Source: Oegoconia quadripuncta
Taxonomy: Eukaryota > Arthropoda > Insecta > Lepidoptera > Autostichidae
Assembly (NCBI GenBank): GCA_949316235.1
Contig: OX438741.1
Span: 39,222,962 to 39,286,961 of the forward strand
Direction of reading: 5' to 3'
DNA length: 64,000 bases
The position numbers and the translations under genes are program-made. The notes under the pieces were generated by a model. That model was not told where the DNA came from and searched no databases. It saw nothing but the letters and a program-made list of their open reading frames with translations. Positions 35,032-45,703 of this stretch are shown in pieces (position 1 is the first letter of the stretch; the number at the start of each line of letters is the position of its first letter).

Positions 35032-37935
35032 ATGATTCACTTGTGTCATCGTTATCGACAGTTCATCTGTCATCTCAAGTTTCAAGCGAAATGGTGAGGT
35101 CGAGATTGCTGCAGGAGGCACATCGCAAGAGTGAGACTGGCAATGTCACCGCATTTGTCAGTAAGGACACCAAGTCAACTAAAGCGATTAAATGTCATTA
35201 TTGTGGCAAGACTGGACACATGAAAGCTAGATGTTTTAAGTTGAAACGTGACAAGAAAAAAGATGTGAAAGACAATTCAGTGTCGGCATTCCTAGTTCAT
35301 AATAATCAAGACGATCAAGATCTCAAAAATTGTATCGCTTGTCTTAAGGGGAAGCTATCGGCCGAGCCTTACCCCAAACTAGAAGCTAAACGTGCAACAC
35401 AACCTCTAAAACTGATACATAGTGATGTCTGTGGCCCGATGATGGAGGCAAGCTGGGGAGGTTGCGAAGTACCTACTGACGACTTTACTAGGAAGAGTTT
35501 TGGATATCTGATGAGCTATAAATCACAGGTAATGAAATATTTTATTGAATGTAAAGCTATGGTAGAAAAGCAAAAGAATTTGCCAATCAAATGTTTGCGA
35601 TCAGATAATGGTGGTGAATATTGTAATCAGAAGTTTGCTGATTATTTAAAGAGTGAAGGTATTTTTCACCAGACCACTGTCCCTTATTCGCCTGCTCAAA
35701 ATGGTGTGGCTGAAAGGCTTAATAGGACTTTGTTTGAAAAGGCACGAAGCATGTTGCAGCATAGTGGTCTCTGCAAGCGCTTTTGGGGAGAAGCTGTAAT
35801 GACAGCTATTTATTTAAAAAATAGGAGTCCTACAGCGGCTTTGGCAGGATCTGTACCGGAGGTGGCTTGGACGGGGTCAAAGGTCGACCTCAGTAACCTT
35901 CGTGTTTTTGGCTGCACTGCGTTTTCATTGGTGCCTGAGCAAAGACGTCGTAAACTCGACGAAAGGGCGAAGGAGTATATATTTGTAGGGTACAGTGAGA
36001 CCTCTAAGGGATATAGGTTAGCAGATCCTGATGATCCTAGAAAGGTTATTTTATCGCGTAGTATAGCTTTTATTGAGAATCGATTTTACAGTGGCAATGG
36101 CAGCAATTCTAGTCAAATGGTTAATGAATTTATTCCTTATTTAATGAATTTAGAAAATAAAAACTGTGATAGTACTATTAGCAATGGAATGAATTTTAAT
36201 GAAATGACGGTTAATAATAATTATGAGCAAGACATTAATAATGAATTGAATTTATCTAATAATGAAAGTATGAATTTATCTAATATTAATTCATTGTCGG
36301 TTTCAGATGAGGACTTCTGTACGGGGAGCGAGGAGCGGGATGAAAGCGGCTCCACTGAGTGGTCTGCTGATGAGGCAGGCAATAGGCCCATGCCCTCATC
36401 ATGCGAGACGTCAGCTGTAGGGGAAGGTGTGACTCGTCATGTGGCCGTCGCAACCAATACAGGCTTTTCTTTACGCTCCACTAGGGGTGTGCCACCAAAG
36501 AGGTTTGGAGATTATGATATGTCTTTTCTTTTGGCAACTCAGAATCCTCTATTATTTGATGAACCACTCACGTATGAAGAGGCTATACAAAGCAGCAATA
36601 GCAAGCAGTGGGAGGAAGCTATGAAGTGTGAGTACAATGCACTTGTAGCCAATAATGTATGGGAGTTAGTCGACAGACCTGTTAATGACAATATTGTAAA
36701 GAACAAATGGGTGTTTAAGGTTAAACATGATGCCTTGGGCAAGTTTGACCGCTTTAAGGCAAGGTTAGTTGCCAGAGGGTTTACACAGCGCGAGGGTGTT
36801 GATTATAACGAAACTTTTTCTCCCGTTGTACGACATTCTACAATGCGTATATTGTTTTCCTTAGCTAATCAATTAGATTTATGTATGGACCACTTAGATG
36901 TGGCTACAGCCTTTCTCAATGGAGACCTCAATGAAACAATTTATATGGAACAGCCCTTAGGGTTTTGTAATAATAGTAATAAAGTATGTTTATTAAAGAA
37001 AATCATTTATGGTCTCAAGGAAGCAAGTAGACAATGGTATTGTAAAATACACAGTTTGTTAAATAAACATGTTTTGTTCAAAGTAAATGTGAACCTTGTG
37101 TTTATGTTAAAAAGGAGGGAAATGATCTGGTTATAGTAGCTCTTTACGTTGACGATTTTTACGTTTTTTATCGTTCAAATAGCAGTAATAAAACGAATTT
37201 GTTTTGTATACTAGAAAAGGAGTTTAATGTTAAAAAATTTAGGTACACTTAAAAGTTGTCTGGGCATAAATGTTACACGAGACAGAGCTAAAGGTGTTTT
37301 AAAACTAGATCAAAGTGTGTATCGTGCAAGCAATTTCGTTATATTATAACGAAATTGCTTGTACGTTTTGGCACGAGTAATTGTAAGGCTGTGTCCACAG
37401 TCCACACCAATGGAGTTGAACTGTAAATTTATTAGTTCTGAAAATAATTGTGATAGCTTATCAGAGGAAGTCTATAGGTATCGTGAGCTGATAGGGTCTC
37501 TGATGTATCTTCCTGTGAGTACTGTCACAAGAGGACAAAGCATATTGATCTTAGGTATCATTTTGTTAAGGACTTAATTAGTAAGGATGTTATTTGTGTA
37601 AAATACCTACCATCAGAAAAAATGCTTGCTGATGTCCTTACTAAGCCTCTTGGTAGAAACAAACATGATGTTTTTGTTCAGGCAATGAATATTAAATAAT
37701 AAGATTTTATTTTATTGTACTGACTTTTATAAGATATTTGCATGTTTGATTTAGACATGCATAGCTTGTTTAATAATATTGTCTGAATGTAAAGTTGTGC
37801 TGTAGCATGTAATGTATATGTTATTGCATATTTTTTTTGTAACGGCTCTGGTTATTGTGAACCATAAGGGGAAGTGTTAAGTTGGATTGTGTATGGCACA
37901 CATTAACCAGATAGTGAGTATAAGTATATATATAA
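35031..37935 (+). mobile_element. Ty1/copia retrotransposon, internally deleted, partial 3' LTR
   Basis: The pol-bearing interior is followed by a polypurine tract, AAGGGGAAG (37,866-37,874), and the start of an LTR with TGTTAAG at 37,875. That LTR is cut off after about 60 bp by the 410-bp repeat at 37,937. No 5' LTR is seen; the 5' side begins at repeat W. A 17-bp-arm palindrome (CAAGCAATTTCGTTATA) sits at 37,327-37,361, an internal snap-back. Confidence 0.88.
35043..37698 (+). pseudogene. Copia gag-pol, protease and RNase H core deleted
   Basis: The main frame runs to 37,136. Order: gag end, zinc knuckle CHYCGKTGHMKARC (residues 51-64), then only about 30 residues later CIACLKGK, so the protease and most of the pre-integrase domain are missing. 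The integrase follows with HSDVCGP, RSDNGGEY and NGVAERLNRT (D, D, E present), then RT with NKWVFKVK, FKARLVARGFTQ, LDVATAFLNGDL and IYGLKEASRQW. After a frameshift YVDD appears at about 37,145-37,156. Scraps of RNase H (VYRYRELIGSLMYLP; KMLADVLTKPLG) end at 37,698. Not functional. Confidence 0.9.
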
Positions 37936-37936
37936 T

Positions 37937-38350
37937 ATGCCCACGTTTCTACAAAAAGAAGTGAAATCCCACCAAAAACATTCTGTAAAAAACTAACCAA
38001 GTCTCGATGGAGCTGCTTGATTATCTCTAAAAAGTAATGAAATCTATACAAAGTCGTGCCAAGTCTAAGGTTCCTTACTGCGATTTCTTTATTATTATAG
38101 TTAATGTTGTGTGACTTGGCCGTTGAAGGGTACACAGGGGTACAAAACCAGGTGCTCCATGACACCATTGCACCAATCTGTCGCCAGAACCGCTACGCAT
38201 TGACGATGGAAAATTGCCACTTGGAAAACGTTGATTCAATAACAGGTCAATTGTAGGCTTGATAAAGCCACTAACGTATAAAGAATGTTATGTAAACGCC
38301 ACACAGATTATTCGCTAATAGTTTGCCGTTGAAGATTCTTAATAACATTA
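37937..38350 (+). repeat. 410-bp repeat V, copy 1
   Basis: From ATGCCCACGTTTCTACAAAA to TTCTTAATAACATTAAT, nearly identical to 45,704-46,110, with a partial inverted third copy at 46,134-46,366. The left edge cuts the copia LTR; the right edge meets the R1-like fragment. It contains a 115-codon minus-strand frame with no known motif. Class unknown. Confidence 0.85.
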
Positions 38351-38556
38351 ATGAGGGGAGGCGGGGCGGGGGACGACCTGGAGCCGCTTATGCGTTCCCA
38401 GGTCCTCCCTACTGCCGAGGAAGGTCGCCGGGGGGTTTTAGTGGGTAGTCCCGCTCCTGTCATTGGAGCGGGGAGTCCCACATATCCCCGTCGCTGCCCC
38501 ACAGCGGCGGGTCGAATGCGTAAACGTATTTCCCCTCGAAAAAAAAAAAAAAAATA
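38351..38556 (+). mobile_element. R1-clade non-LTR 3' UTR fragment with poly(A)
   Basis: Only the terminal ~190 bases and A-tail are present. They contain GGTTTTAGTGGGTAG and the stem GTGGG...CCCAC (38,441-38,481), then the GCGGCGGG arm and CGTATTTCCCC before the A-run. The same block ends the units at 39,941, 41,199 and 41,838. Confidence 0.8.
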
Positions 38557-38628
38557 GGTTAGGTTAGATTCGGGTTAGGTTAGATTCTGATTAGGTTAGT
38601 TTAAATTAGGTTAGATCAGATTCGGCTT
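38557..38628 (+). repeat. Degenerate TTAGG-like array
   Basis: AGGTTAGGTTAGATTCGGGT and variants such as GATTAGGTTAG and TTAGATCAGATTCGG fill the space between two retroelement units. TTAGG is the insect telomere repeat; here it alternates with an ATTCG-containing variant. Confidence 0.8.
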
Positions 38629-39501
38629 TTCGAGCGCCTGGTCCCCCGAGTGCGGAAGGTAGCGGGCGCGTTGCACCGCCTGCTACCTAATCTCGGGGGA
38701 CCACGGGAGGAAGTTCGCCGCCTCTACGGTGGCGTCGTGCGATCCATGGCCCTCTACGGGGCCCCCGTCTGGTCCAACGACCTGGCGGGGTCCTCCCGCT
38801 GCAGAGCTCTCCTCGGGAGCCTGCAGCGGCTGATGGCCATCCGGATCGTACGAGGCTACCGGACGATCTCGTTCGAGGCGGCGACGGTCCTGGCGCGGAC
38901 TCCACCCTTCGACATCCTGGCCGACATGGACGCCGCGGTCTACGACCGCATCCGTTCTGTCGGACGGGATGCCGAGGGGGTCGCGCCGGACCGAGAGCTC
39001 GAAATGCTACGGCAGAACGCACACCGACGTGCGCTGACGCTCTGGCGGGAGCGCCTTGTGATACAAGGCTGCGCCCGCCAACGCGCCGTCGGAGCCGTTC
39101 TGCCGAACTTCGAAGCATGGATGGGGAGGAAAGGCTGCGTCACCTACAGGTTGACTCAGATACTCACCGGGCACGGGTGCTTCGGTGAGTATCTGAGTCG
39201 AATCGGACGGGAGGAGACGGCACGATGCCACCACTGCGCGTCCGACCAGGACTCCGCCCAGCACACGCTGGAGGACTGCCCGGCGTGGCAGTCCGAGCGT
39301 CGAGACCTGGTCGACCGGATCGGACGAGATCTGTCCCCGCCAGCATTAGTCGCGGCTATGCTGGCGAGCGAGGAGGGTTGGAGGGCAGCGGCCTCCTTCT
39401 GCGAAGCAGTCATGCTCGAGAAGGAGGCCGCAGAGCGGGATCGGGAGAGGGCCGATCCCGCTCGCAGGAGGCGACGTCGGGGGGGCGGCAACGCTCGCTA
39501 G
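38629..39501 (+). pseudogene. C-terminal part of R1-type ORF2 with CCHC motif (unit b)
   Basis: No start codon in the family sense. Reads LYGGVVRSMALYGAPVW, SFEAATVLARTPP, LTQILTGHGCFGEYL, then the zinc knuckle CHHCASDQDSAQHTLEDC and an Arg-rich C-terminus. This matches the post-RT region of R1-clade elements (the group including the telomeric TRAS and SART families). The frame is fully open, which suggests a young copy. Confidence 0.85.
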
Positions 39502-39941
39502 CCCCCCCTGCACGTCGCCCGGGGTCGCGGGCGGCTACATCTTCGGGGCGATGTAGCCGTCGGACGCGACCCGGGAGAGGATGACACCCCCCGGAGCGAC
39601 CGGGGGGGTGTCGTCGCATCGGGCCCTGTCGCGCCTCATACCGCCGGCTGATCGCGGTTTGAGGCTCGACAGCGCCCCCCGTGGAGGGCGTGCGTTTAGC
39701 CGCCCTCCGGGAATGGGCCTCCCCTTGTGAGGGGAGGCGAGGCGGGGGGGGACCTGGAGCCGCTTATGCGTTCCCAGGTCCTCCCTACTGCCGAGGAAGG
39801 TCGCCGGGGGGTTTTAGTGGGTAGTCCCGCTCCGATCTGGAGCGGGGAGTCCCACATATCCCCGCCGCCGATCCCCGTTGGCGGCGGGTTGAACGCGTAA
39901 ATGCGTTTCCCCTCGACAAAAAAAAAAAAAAAAAAAAAAAA
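38629..39941 (+). mobile_element. R1-clade retroelement unit b, 1.3 kb
   Basis: Starts directly after TTAGATCAGATTCGGCTT within an open frame at FERLVPR and runs through a 283-codon-plus frame to a stop at 39,501, then a GC-rich 3' UTR with the GTGGG...CCCAC stem and an A-tail (39,917-39,941). Endonuclease and catalytic RT are absent, so it is either 5'-truncated or a short derivative. Unit c begins at the homologous codon. Confidence 0.85.
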
Positions 39942-39975
39942 GATCAGATTCGGCTTAGGTTAGGTTAGATTCGAG
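39942..39975 (+). repeat. TTAGG-like spacer
   Basis: GATCAGATTCGGCTTAGG followed by TTAGGTTAGATTCGAG joins the A-tail of unit b to the first codon of unit c. Confidence 0.75.
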
Positions 39976-41199
39976 TTCCGGCGGCTGGTTCCGAGGCTCA
40001 TGAAAACCGCGGCCGCGCTGGGGCACTTGTTGCCGAACTCCGGTGGGCCTAATTTAAGTTGCAGGCGGCTGTACATGGGGGTCGTCAGGTCGATGGCCCT
40101 CTACGGTGCACCCGTCTGGGCTCAAGCCCTCAGCGGGCCCAGTAGGGCCCTACTGCGGCGCCCGCAACGCGCAATGGCCCTCAGGGCCATTAGGGAATAC
40201 AGAACCGTAGGGTTTGAGGTGGCGAGCCTACTGGCAAGATCCCCTCCGTGGGAGCTGGAGGCGAAGGTGTTGGCGGAAGTCTACCGTCGCACCGCGGAGG
40301 CTAAGGCGGAAGGCAGCAGCCCCCCGCCTGAATTAATCGAGAGGTGGCGCCGTCAAGCGCGCGTAATTCTTCTGCGCGCCTGGCGGGATCAATTGGCAAC
40401 GCCAAGCGCTGGTCGCCGCACAATTGAGGCGGTGCGGGCCGCAATGGACAAATGGGTCGGCTCTAAAGGAGTTCTCTCCTACCGGACGGTGCAGGTGCTG
40501 ACAGGGCATGGTTGCTTCGGTCGGTACCTGCACCGGGTTGCTCGGAGGGAGCCGACCCCAAAGTGTCACGAGTGCGGGGCGCTCGAGGACACAGCGGAGC
40601 ACACGGTGCAGTTGTGCCCGGCATTCTCGGCCCCAAGGGCGGAGTTAATCGCCGCGGTGGGCCCCGACCTATCTCTATCTGCCCTGGTCGGGGCGATGTC
40701 TTCCAGCAAGCCTGGATGGCTGGCTGTAACCTCCTTCTGTGAGTCAGTGATGGCGCAGAAGGAGGAAGCGGAGCGGGGACGGGAGGACGATGGTCTCTCG
40801 GACCCGATTCGCAGGCGCCGCATGGGCCGTCGTCGTGCTGCTCACGAGCGGCAACTACCGCCCTAGCGGGGGACTCCGGGCAACAGGCTTGGGGTGCCAG
40901 CTGCCCACGGAGGAGTCCCCGCGTATGCCTTTTACCTGGCGAATTCCGGGGAGCACAACGCTCCCCGCGGTGTGTCCCAAGGGACAGTCGCTGCCGGCTG
41001 CAGTAGCCATGCAGAGGTGGACCCTGCAGCCCGGTAACATGGCGATGGTGGCGTAAAGCCCGGGGGGGTTTTAGTGGGTAGGCCCGCTCCTATCATTGGA
41101 GCGGGGAGCCCCACATATCCCCGCCGCTGACCCCATTGGCGGCGGGTTGAATGCGTAACTGCATTTCCCCCCCGAAAAAAAAAAAAAAAAAAAAAAAAA
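39976..41199 (+). mobile_element. R1-clade retroelement unit c, 1.2 kb
   Basis: Begins TTCCGGCGGCTGGTTCCG after TTAGATTCGAG. The open frame runs to 40,866, with FRRLVPR, LYMGVVRSMALYGAPVW, VQVLTGHGCFGRYL and the CCHC motif CHECGALEDTAEHTVQLC. The 3' UTR ends with the conserved stem and an A-run to about 41,199. It is a different subfamily from unit b (clearly diverged protein) but starts at the same codon. Confidence 0.85.
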
Positions 41200-41212
41200 G
41201 GTTAGATTCGAG

Positions 41213-41838
41213 TGGGCGCTCGATGACACGGCGGAGCACACAGTGCAAGTGTGTCCGGCCTTTTCGGCCCCAAGGGCGGAATTAACCGCCGCGGTGGGTC
41301 CTGACCTTTCCCTACCCGGTTTAGTCAGGGCGATGTCTGCCAGTCAAGGCGGATGGCGGGCTGTTGTAACCTCCTTCTGCGACTCGGTGATGGCGCAGAA
41401 GGAGGAAGCGGAGCGGGGACGGGAGGACGATGCCCTCTCAGACCCGATCCGCAGACGCCGCATGGGCCGCAGGCGCGCCGCTCATGAGCGGCAGCTACCG
41501 CCCTAGCGGAGGGCTCCGGGTAGCAGGCTTGGGATGCCGGCTACCGTTGGAGGAGCCCCGCGATTGCCTCCATATAATGGGCGAATTCCGGGGAGCACAA
41601 CGCTCCCCGCGGTGTGTCCTTACGGACTGTCGCTGCCGGGCTGCAGTAGCCATGCAGAGGTGGATCCTGTGGCCCGGTAACATGGCGATGTTGGTGTTAA
41701 ACCCGGGGGGTTTTAGTGGGTAGGCCCGCTCCTATCATTGGAGTGGGGAGCCCCACATATCCCCGCCGCTGACCCCATTGGCGGCGGGTCGAATGCGTAA
41801 CAGCATTTCCCCCCGTTAAAAAAAAAAAAAAAAAAAAG
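41213..41838 (+). mobile_element. R1-clade retroelement unit d, 0.6 kb
   Basis: Follows AAGGTTAGATTCGAG. The frame to 41,506 contains only the end of the zinc-knuckle region (DTAEHTVQVCPAFSAPRAEL) and the Arg-rich tail, nearly identical to unit c, then the same 3' UTR stem and A-tail. A shorter member of the same subfamily as unit c. Confidence 0.85.
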
Positions 41839-41852
41839 GTTAGATTCGAGTG

Positions 41853-43207
41853 GGATGCGATGTCAGACAACCTCCTCGTGTGCCTGATGGCTACTTGTCC
41901 CCCTGGATACGTCTGGGGGGAACGGTAGTCGTTGGGCCGGTGCACCCTGGGCATCGGTCAACAACTTCCCTTTTAAGGGTTCTTGTTGACCGATGGCTAA
42001 TAGTCTGACGGGGTGGGCTCCTCCGCGTGTCCCTCTGGTTTAGCAGAGGGCACTGCGGATGGAGCAGGAGACGCTCCCCTCCTAGCGGGGGAGTAAGGGT
42101 GGGCTCGGTGTGCACTCGCACTGCCGCCGAGCAGGCCTGGGGAGGAGGTTAGGGGGAACCTCCTACCCCTTGCCACCGCCGGGCTCGTAATCCGGGACTG
42201 CGGCTTTCAGCTGCAGTCCGGGACCGAGGGTCTTGGCTTAACCGCCCGGACCGCGAGGAAGGAAAACCTCTATAAAAAACCAGCCCAAGTTTCGGCTCCG
42301 AGGCCCGCCTCGGTGCCGAATGCCCTCGTCGTTCTACTTCCGAAAATTCGTTTTCGGGAGTAGAACGACGAGGGAAGGTGGAGGGCATATTCCACCACAG
42401 CGGGCTGCGGCGAGGAAGCGGCGCTCCCTGAGGAATGCCCATCTGGACAGGGGACGCCGTGGAATCGTCTGCAGCACTTGGGTGACCTCTCCTTGACGAC
42501 TGCAGCTAAGGCTGCGGCCGTCGACGAGAGGTCGTGGGAAGCGGCCCTCTCCCTCTGTTCGCAGGGGGAGACGGCGGGCGGGTTGGAGGGGCGGCGTTCC
42601 CCCGCCTCCTCTCCGGGCCTCCCGCTGTTGCAGGCCGTTATGGTAGGGGACGACCTCTCTGTTGAGAGGTCGTAGCCGTGCGGGACGGCCACTCTTTGCC
42701 GGCTGCAGCCAGGTTCGAGCTGCGGACGCCAAGGAGAGGCCGTGGAAAGCGGTCCTCTCTCTCTGCGAGGTCACTCGCAGAGCGAGGGGAGACGCAGCCG
42801 CATGGGGGGCACGGAGGAGAGCTTATCTTTAATGATAGGCGATCCTCTGCCCCCCTACCCTGCGGGGCCTGGGTGGCGATCCGGGGGGATCACCGCCCAC
42901 ACATAGGCCCCGCGAGAAGGCGCGCGCGGTGTTTCCGCGCGCCTTCTAGAGGTGGCTGGACCAGGCGATTCCTCCCTGCTCCAGCCCGAACAACAGCGGC
43001 GGCGGGCACCGCGCTGGCGTGGCTGCGGACGAATACCAGATGGTACCCGTGGCCACGCCGCACAGGCGCGCGCGAAGGAACACCCAGGAGTTTTTAGTCG
43101 GTAGGCCGGCACCTTCTGTGCCGGAGTCCGACATAATCCGCCCCCCTCCCCCGAGGAGGGCGGATAAGCATGAGCGTTTCTCCTGGTAAAAAAAAAAAAA
43201 AAAAAAA
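41853..43207 (+). mobile_element. Structured poly(A) retroposon, copy 2
   Basis: Follows GGTTAGATTCGAGTGG and begins ATGCGATGTCAGACAACC; ends in an A-run at 43,188-43,207 followed again by GGTTAGATTCGAGT. Co-linear with copy 1 (30,286-31,712). Stems at 42,322-42,374, about 42,913-42,949 and the 3' stem at 43,098-43,132. No coding frame shows a recognised motif. Its 3' stem has the same architecture as in the R1 units (TTTTAGT, 5-bp outer stem, TAG bulge, 7-8-bp inner stem) with different paired bases. Confidence 0.82.
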
Positions 43208-43405
43208 GGTTAGATTCGAGTTAAGTTAGATTCGGATTAGGTTAGATCAGATTCGGCATTGGTTAGATCAGATTCCAGTTATGTTCGATCTAAGGTAGGT
43301 TAGATCAGATTCGGCATAGGTTAAATTCGAATTATGTTAGATTCGCTTTACGTTAGGTTAGATTCGGCTTAGGTTTGATTATGGCTTAGGTTAGATTCGG
43401 GTTAG
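43207..43405 (+). repeat. Degenerate GGTTAGATTCGG array (telomere-like)
   Basis: About 200 bp of imperfect repeats: GGTTAGATTCGAGT, TTAGATTCGGATTAGG, TTAGATCAGATTCGGCAT, CGTTAGGTTAGATTCGGC and others, ending GGGTTAGCC. It is the longest array left between or beside the retroelement units and shows what they were inserted into. Confidence 0.8.
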
Positions 43406-44730
43406 CCATATGGATAGAGCGGCCCCACCTTGCCCCCAGTCTTGCGATCAGATCTCCGATCTTTGAAAAAAAAAAAATTGTTTTTCTAATTTTTAAAATC
43501 GCCGTGCTCAGCGTTGGAGCGTAGGCCTCGCTGCACCCATTCTGACGACACCTCGCACGAGACGCTCCGACGCTGAAAAAGGCGAAAAATCCACCCATAT
43601 TAGCTTGGATAGGTAAACATTCAGCATGTATATTAAGAAAAAAAAATTGCATAGGAATTTTGGTTTTAAGCCTAATCAACAGTGTTCACTTGGCAGCACT
43701 GTGAAGCATGTACAAATTTACTAGACTAAATAGACTGGCGTCCAAGGTAGCAAGAGAGTCACGTAGGACACCTTGTACCTTCAGTAGGCGCCGTGTCGCG
43801 AACCGTTCGATTCAAGCTTGTAAGAGTTACAGTGGGATGAATGAGGCGACGGGTTCGTTTATTGTCCGTGGTCCGATCGACCAGTTCTACGTTCTGTTAC
43901 TCTAATCTCGGTTCCCCCCACAGAGGGTGTTGCTTCTAAATGAACCTGCCGCTCGTGCCCCATCCCTCCTCACCACTCTGTGCATCTAGCCCTGACAGCC
44001 CCCAGTATTACTAAGTTTTCAGTTACGTAATCAATCATGTTATGAGTTGTCGTGGTATTACCGGTGGCCATTGTTGTTCCAAAAATTCTCACTGAATTGT
44101 TATCTTTGAGACATTCACTTCATTACACAACCGATATTTATGATAAAAAAAGAAAGCATCCAATCGATTAAGGCGCTGAATAGAGCCAACGACCTTGAGC
44201 AATGGATACGCCCACTTAATGTTCGATAAAGCAGCGCTGCGTCTGCGACACGGTCAATATTGCGTACCGTCCGGCGAGTCGAGCTTGGGAAACCTTCTTG
44301 CGAACTGAACTTTGAGTTAGAGCTCTCCTAAATGCAACAGGTGGCGCTGAGACAGGGCAAATAAAAAACAACACAAAATAATAATGATGATGCACATGAA
44401 CAAGAATGATGAACATGGATGATTTATTGAAATATAAATGTATAAGTATTCATAGAATGTTTTCAAAAATAAGTTTGGGACCAGAATGTTTCAGACACGG
44501 CAAAACAAATAAATAAAAAGTGTTATTTTTGAAGTTAGTTTGAAGTGAGTTACTAATTTACATCATTGGCATTGTCACCAAACAGTTTTTTTTTAATAAT
44601 TTTTATTATATGTCCCATTGGCAATCATTTTTATAAAAATCTCAAAGTTATGCTTTTGTTTTATGATGACCTTTACATATTTCTTTCGACAAGGTTTGTT
44701 TTTGGTCAAAAATAACAATATTGCCTATCG
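43406..44730. other. Gene-free stretch
   Basis: No supportable gene. A GC-richer block at 43,495-43,580 and a moderately GC-rich block at 43,735-43,905 have open frames but no motif or clear splice context. Confidence 0.45.
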
Positions 44731-44850
44731 GGGGGCACGGCAGTGCCCCCGCCAAGTCGAGCGCGAAGCAAACACTGCCGTACCATCCTTTACTGGAACC
44801 ATTTCGCCGCATTTTCAGGCCCCTATTTTAGAACCTCTGGATAAGACTAG
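44731..44850 (+). repeat. 119-bp repeat W, copy 2
   Basis: Same sequence as 34,912-35,031, including the GGGGGCAC/GTGCCCCC hairpin. Here it continues without a break into AACGCAGAAATTTTTGTCAT and on to the CACT tandem run near 44,970, so this looks like the fuller version of the parent repeat, which may extend to the OTU fragment. Confidence 0.85.
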
Positions 44851-45395
44851 AACGCAGAAATTTTTGTCATCCAGTAAGCTATAATCACATACTTAAAATC
44901 CAAAATTTTAAGTCTGTAGGTCATTTAGTTCCGAAGTTAAGCGAAAGCAAAGTTTCGCATTTATGACACTCACTCACTCACTCACTCATGATCATCAAAA
45001 TAGAATTAGTAATTCCCATAAACTCAGAGAGCTGAAATTTGGTACAGAGTTATGGTTTAATGGCCACATAAAGGGAAAACTATAAAAACTAGGATAATCG
45101 AAGATCTGGAGTACCTGGTGACCCTGATTAGGAAACACAAGAGCCCAACCAAACTATTAGAGATCGACATATACCGCCTTTACAAAAAATATTCAACTTG
45201 GTGGGCCGCTTCATTTGATGTCAAAAATCGAAGGTCTGAAGTATCTGATGAAGAACCCTCAGCTGGTCTCAGCTGTATTAGAGATATGGTAATGCCCCCT
45301 TCTACTATTGGTACATAGAAAAATCGACTGTCATTGCAAAAATCCAGCGTAGTGGGACACATCTTCTAATTTAATCTAGCCATTCAATATCTTTC

Positions 45396-45692
45396 TTGGT
45401 GTATGGTAGAACTGACTCAACTTGCAGTATCAGATCTGCTATAGTTGCATACGTTGCTGAACATTGGGACGAAATGCAAGTGTACACGTGTGATGCTGAT
45501 GGTGACGTATACATGAGCGCGCAATCCTACACGAGCGATATGATGAAACCCACTACTTACGGCTCAGCTTCTGAGCTTATGGCTGCTGGAAAAATCTATC
45601 CCTTCACTTTTGAAGTGTATGTGAACGGTGTACTAGGAGGTTCCTTTGGCGATGCTGGCCAAAAAAAGTGTTTACGTTTTAAGAAAATCTAA
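45396..45692 (+). pseudogene. OTU-type cysteine protease domain fragment, probably from a transposon
   Basis: About 98 codons ending in a stop. Reads SIRSAIVAYVAEHWDEMQV, YGSASELMAAGKIYPFTFEV and KCLRFKK, matching the second half of OTU domains (helix with R-x-x-I-V-x-Y...HWD, then the G-S-x-x-E-L-x-A-x-A/G-x-x-Y signature). The catalytic Cys and His segments are missing, the Cys side being upstream. Insect Helitrons and some other transposons carry OTU domains; none of the rest of such a protein is present. Confidence 0.55.
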
Positions 45693-45703
45693 AATGAAAA
45701 TCA

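Noticed and set aside
37821..38168. 115-codon minus-strand ORF in repeat V
   Set aside because: Present in all repeat V copies but without any known motif; the inverted copy truncates it, so protein-level constraint is not supported.
38687..39619. Minus-strand and alternate-frame ORFs over the R1 units
   Set aside because: Shadows of the plus-strand ORF2 C-terminal frame, caused by GC-rich third positions.
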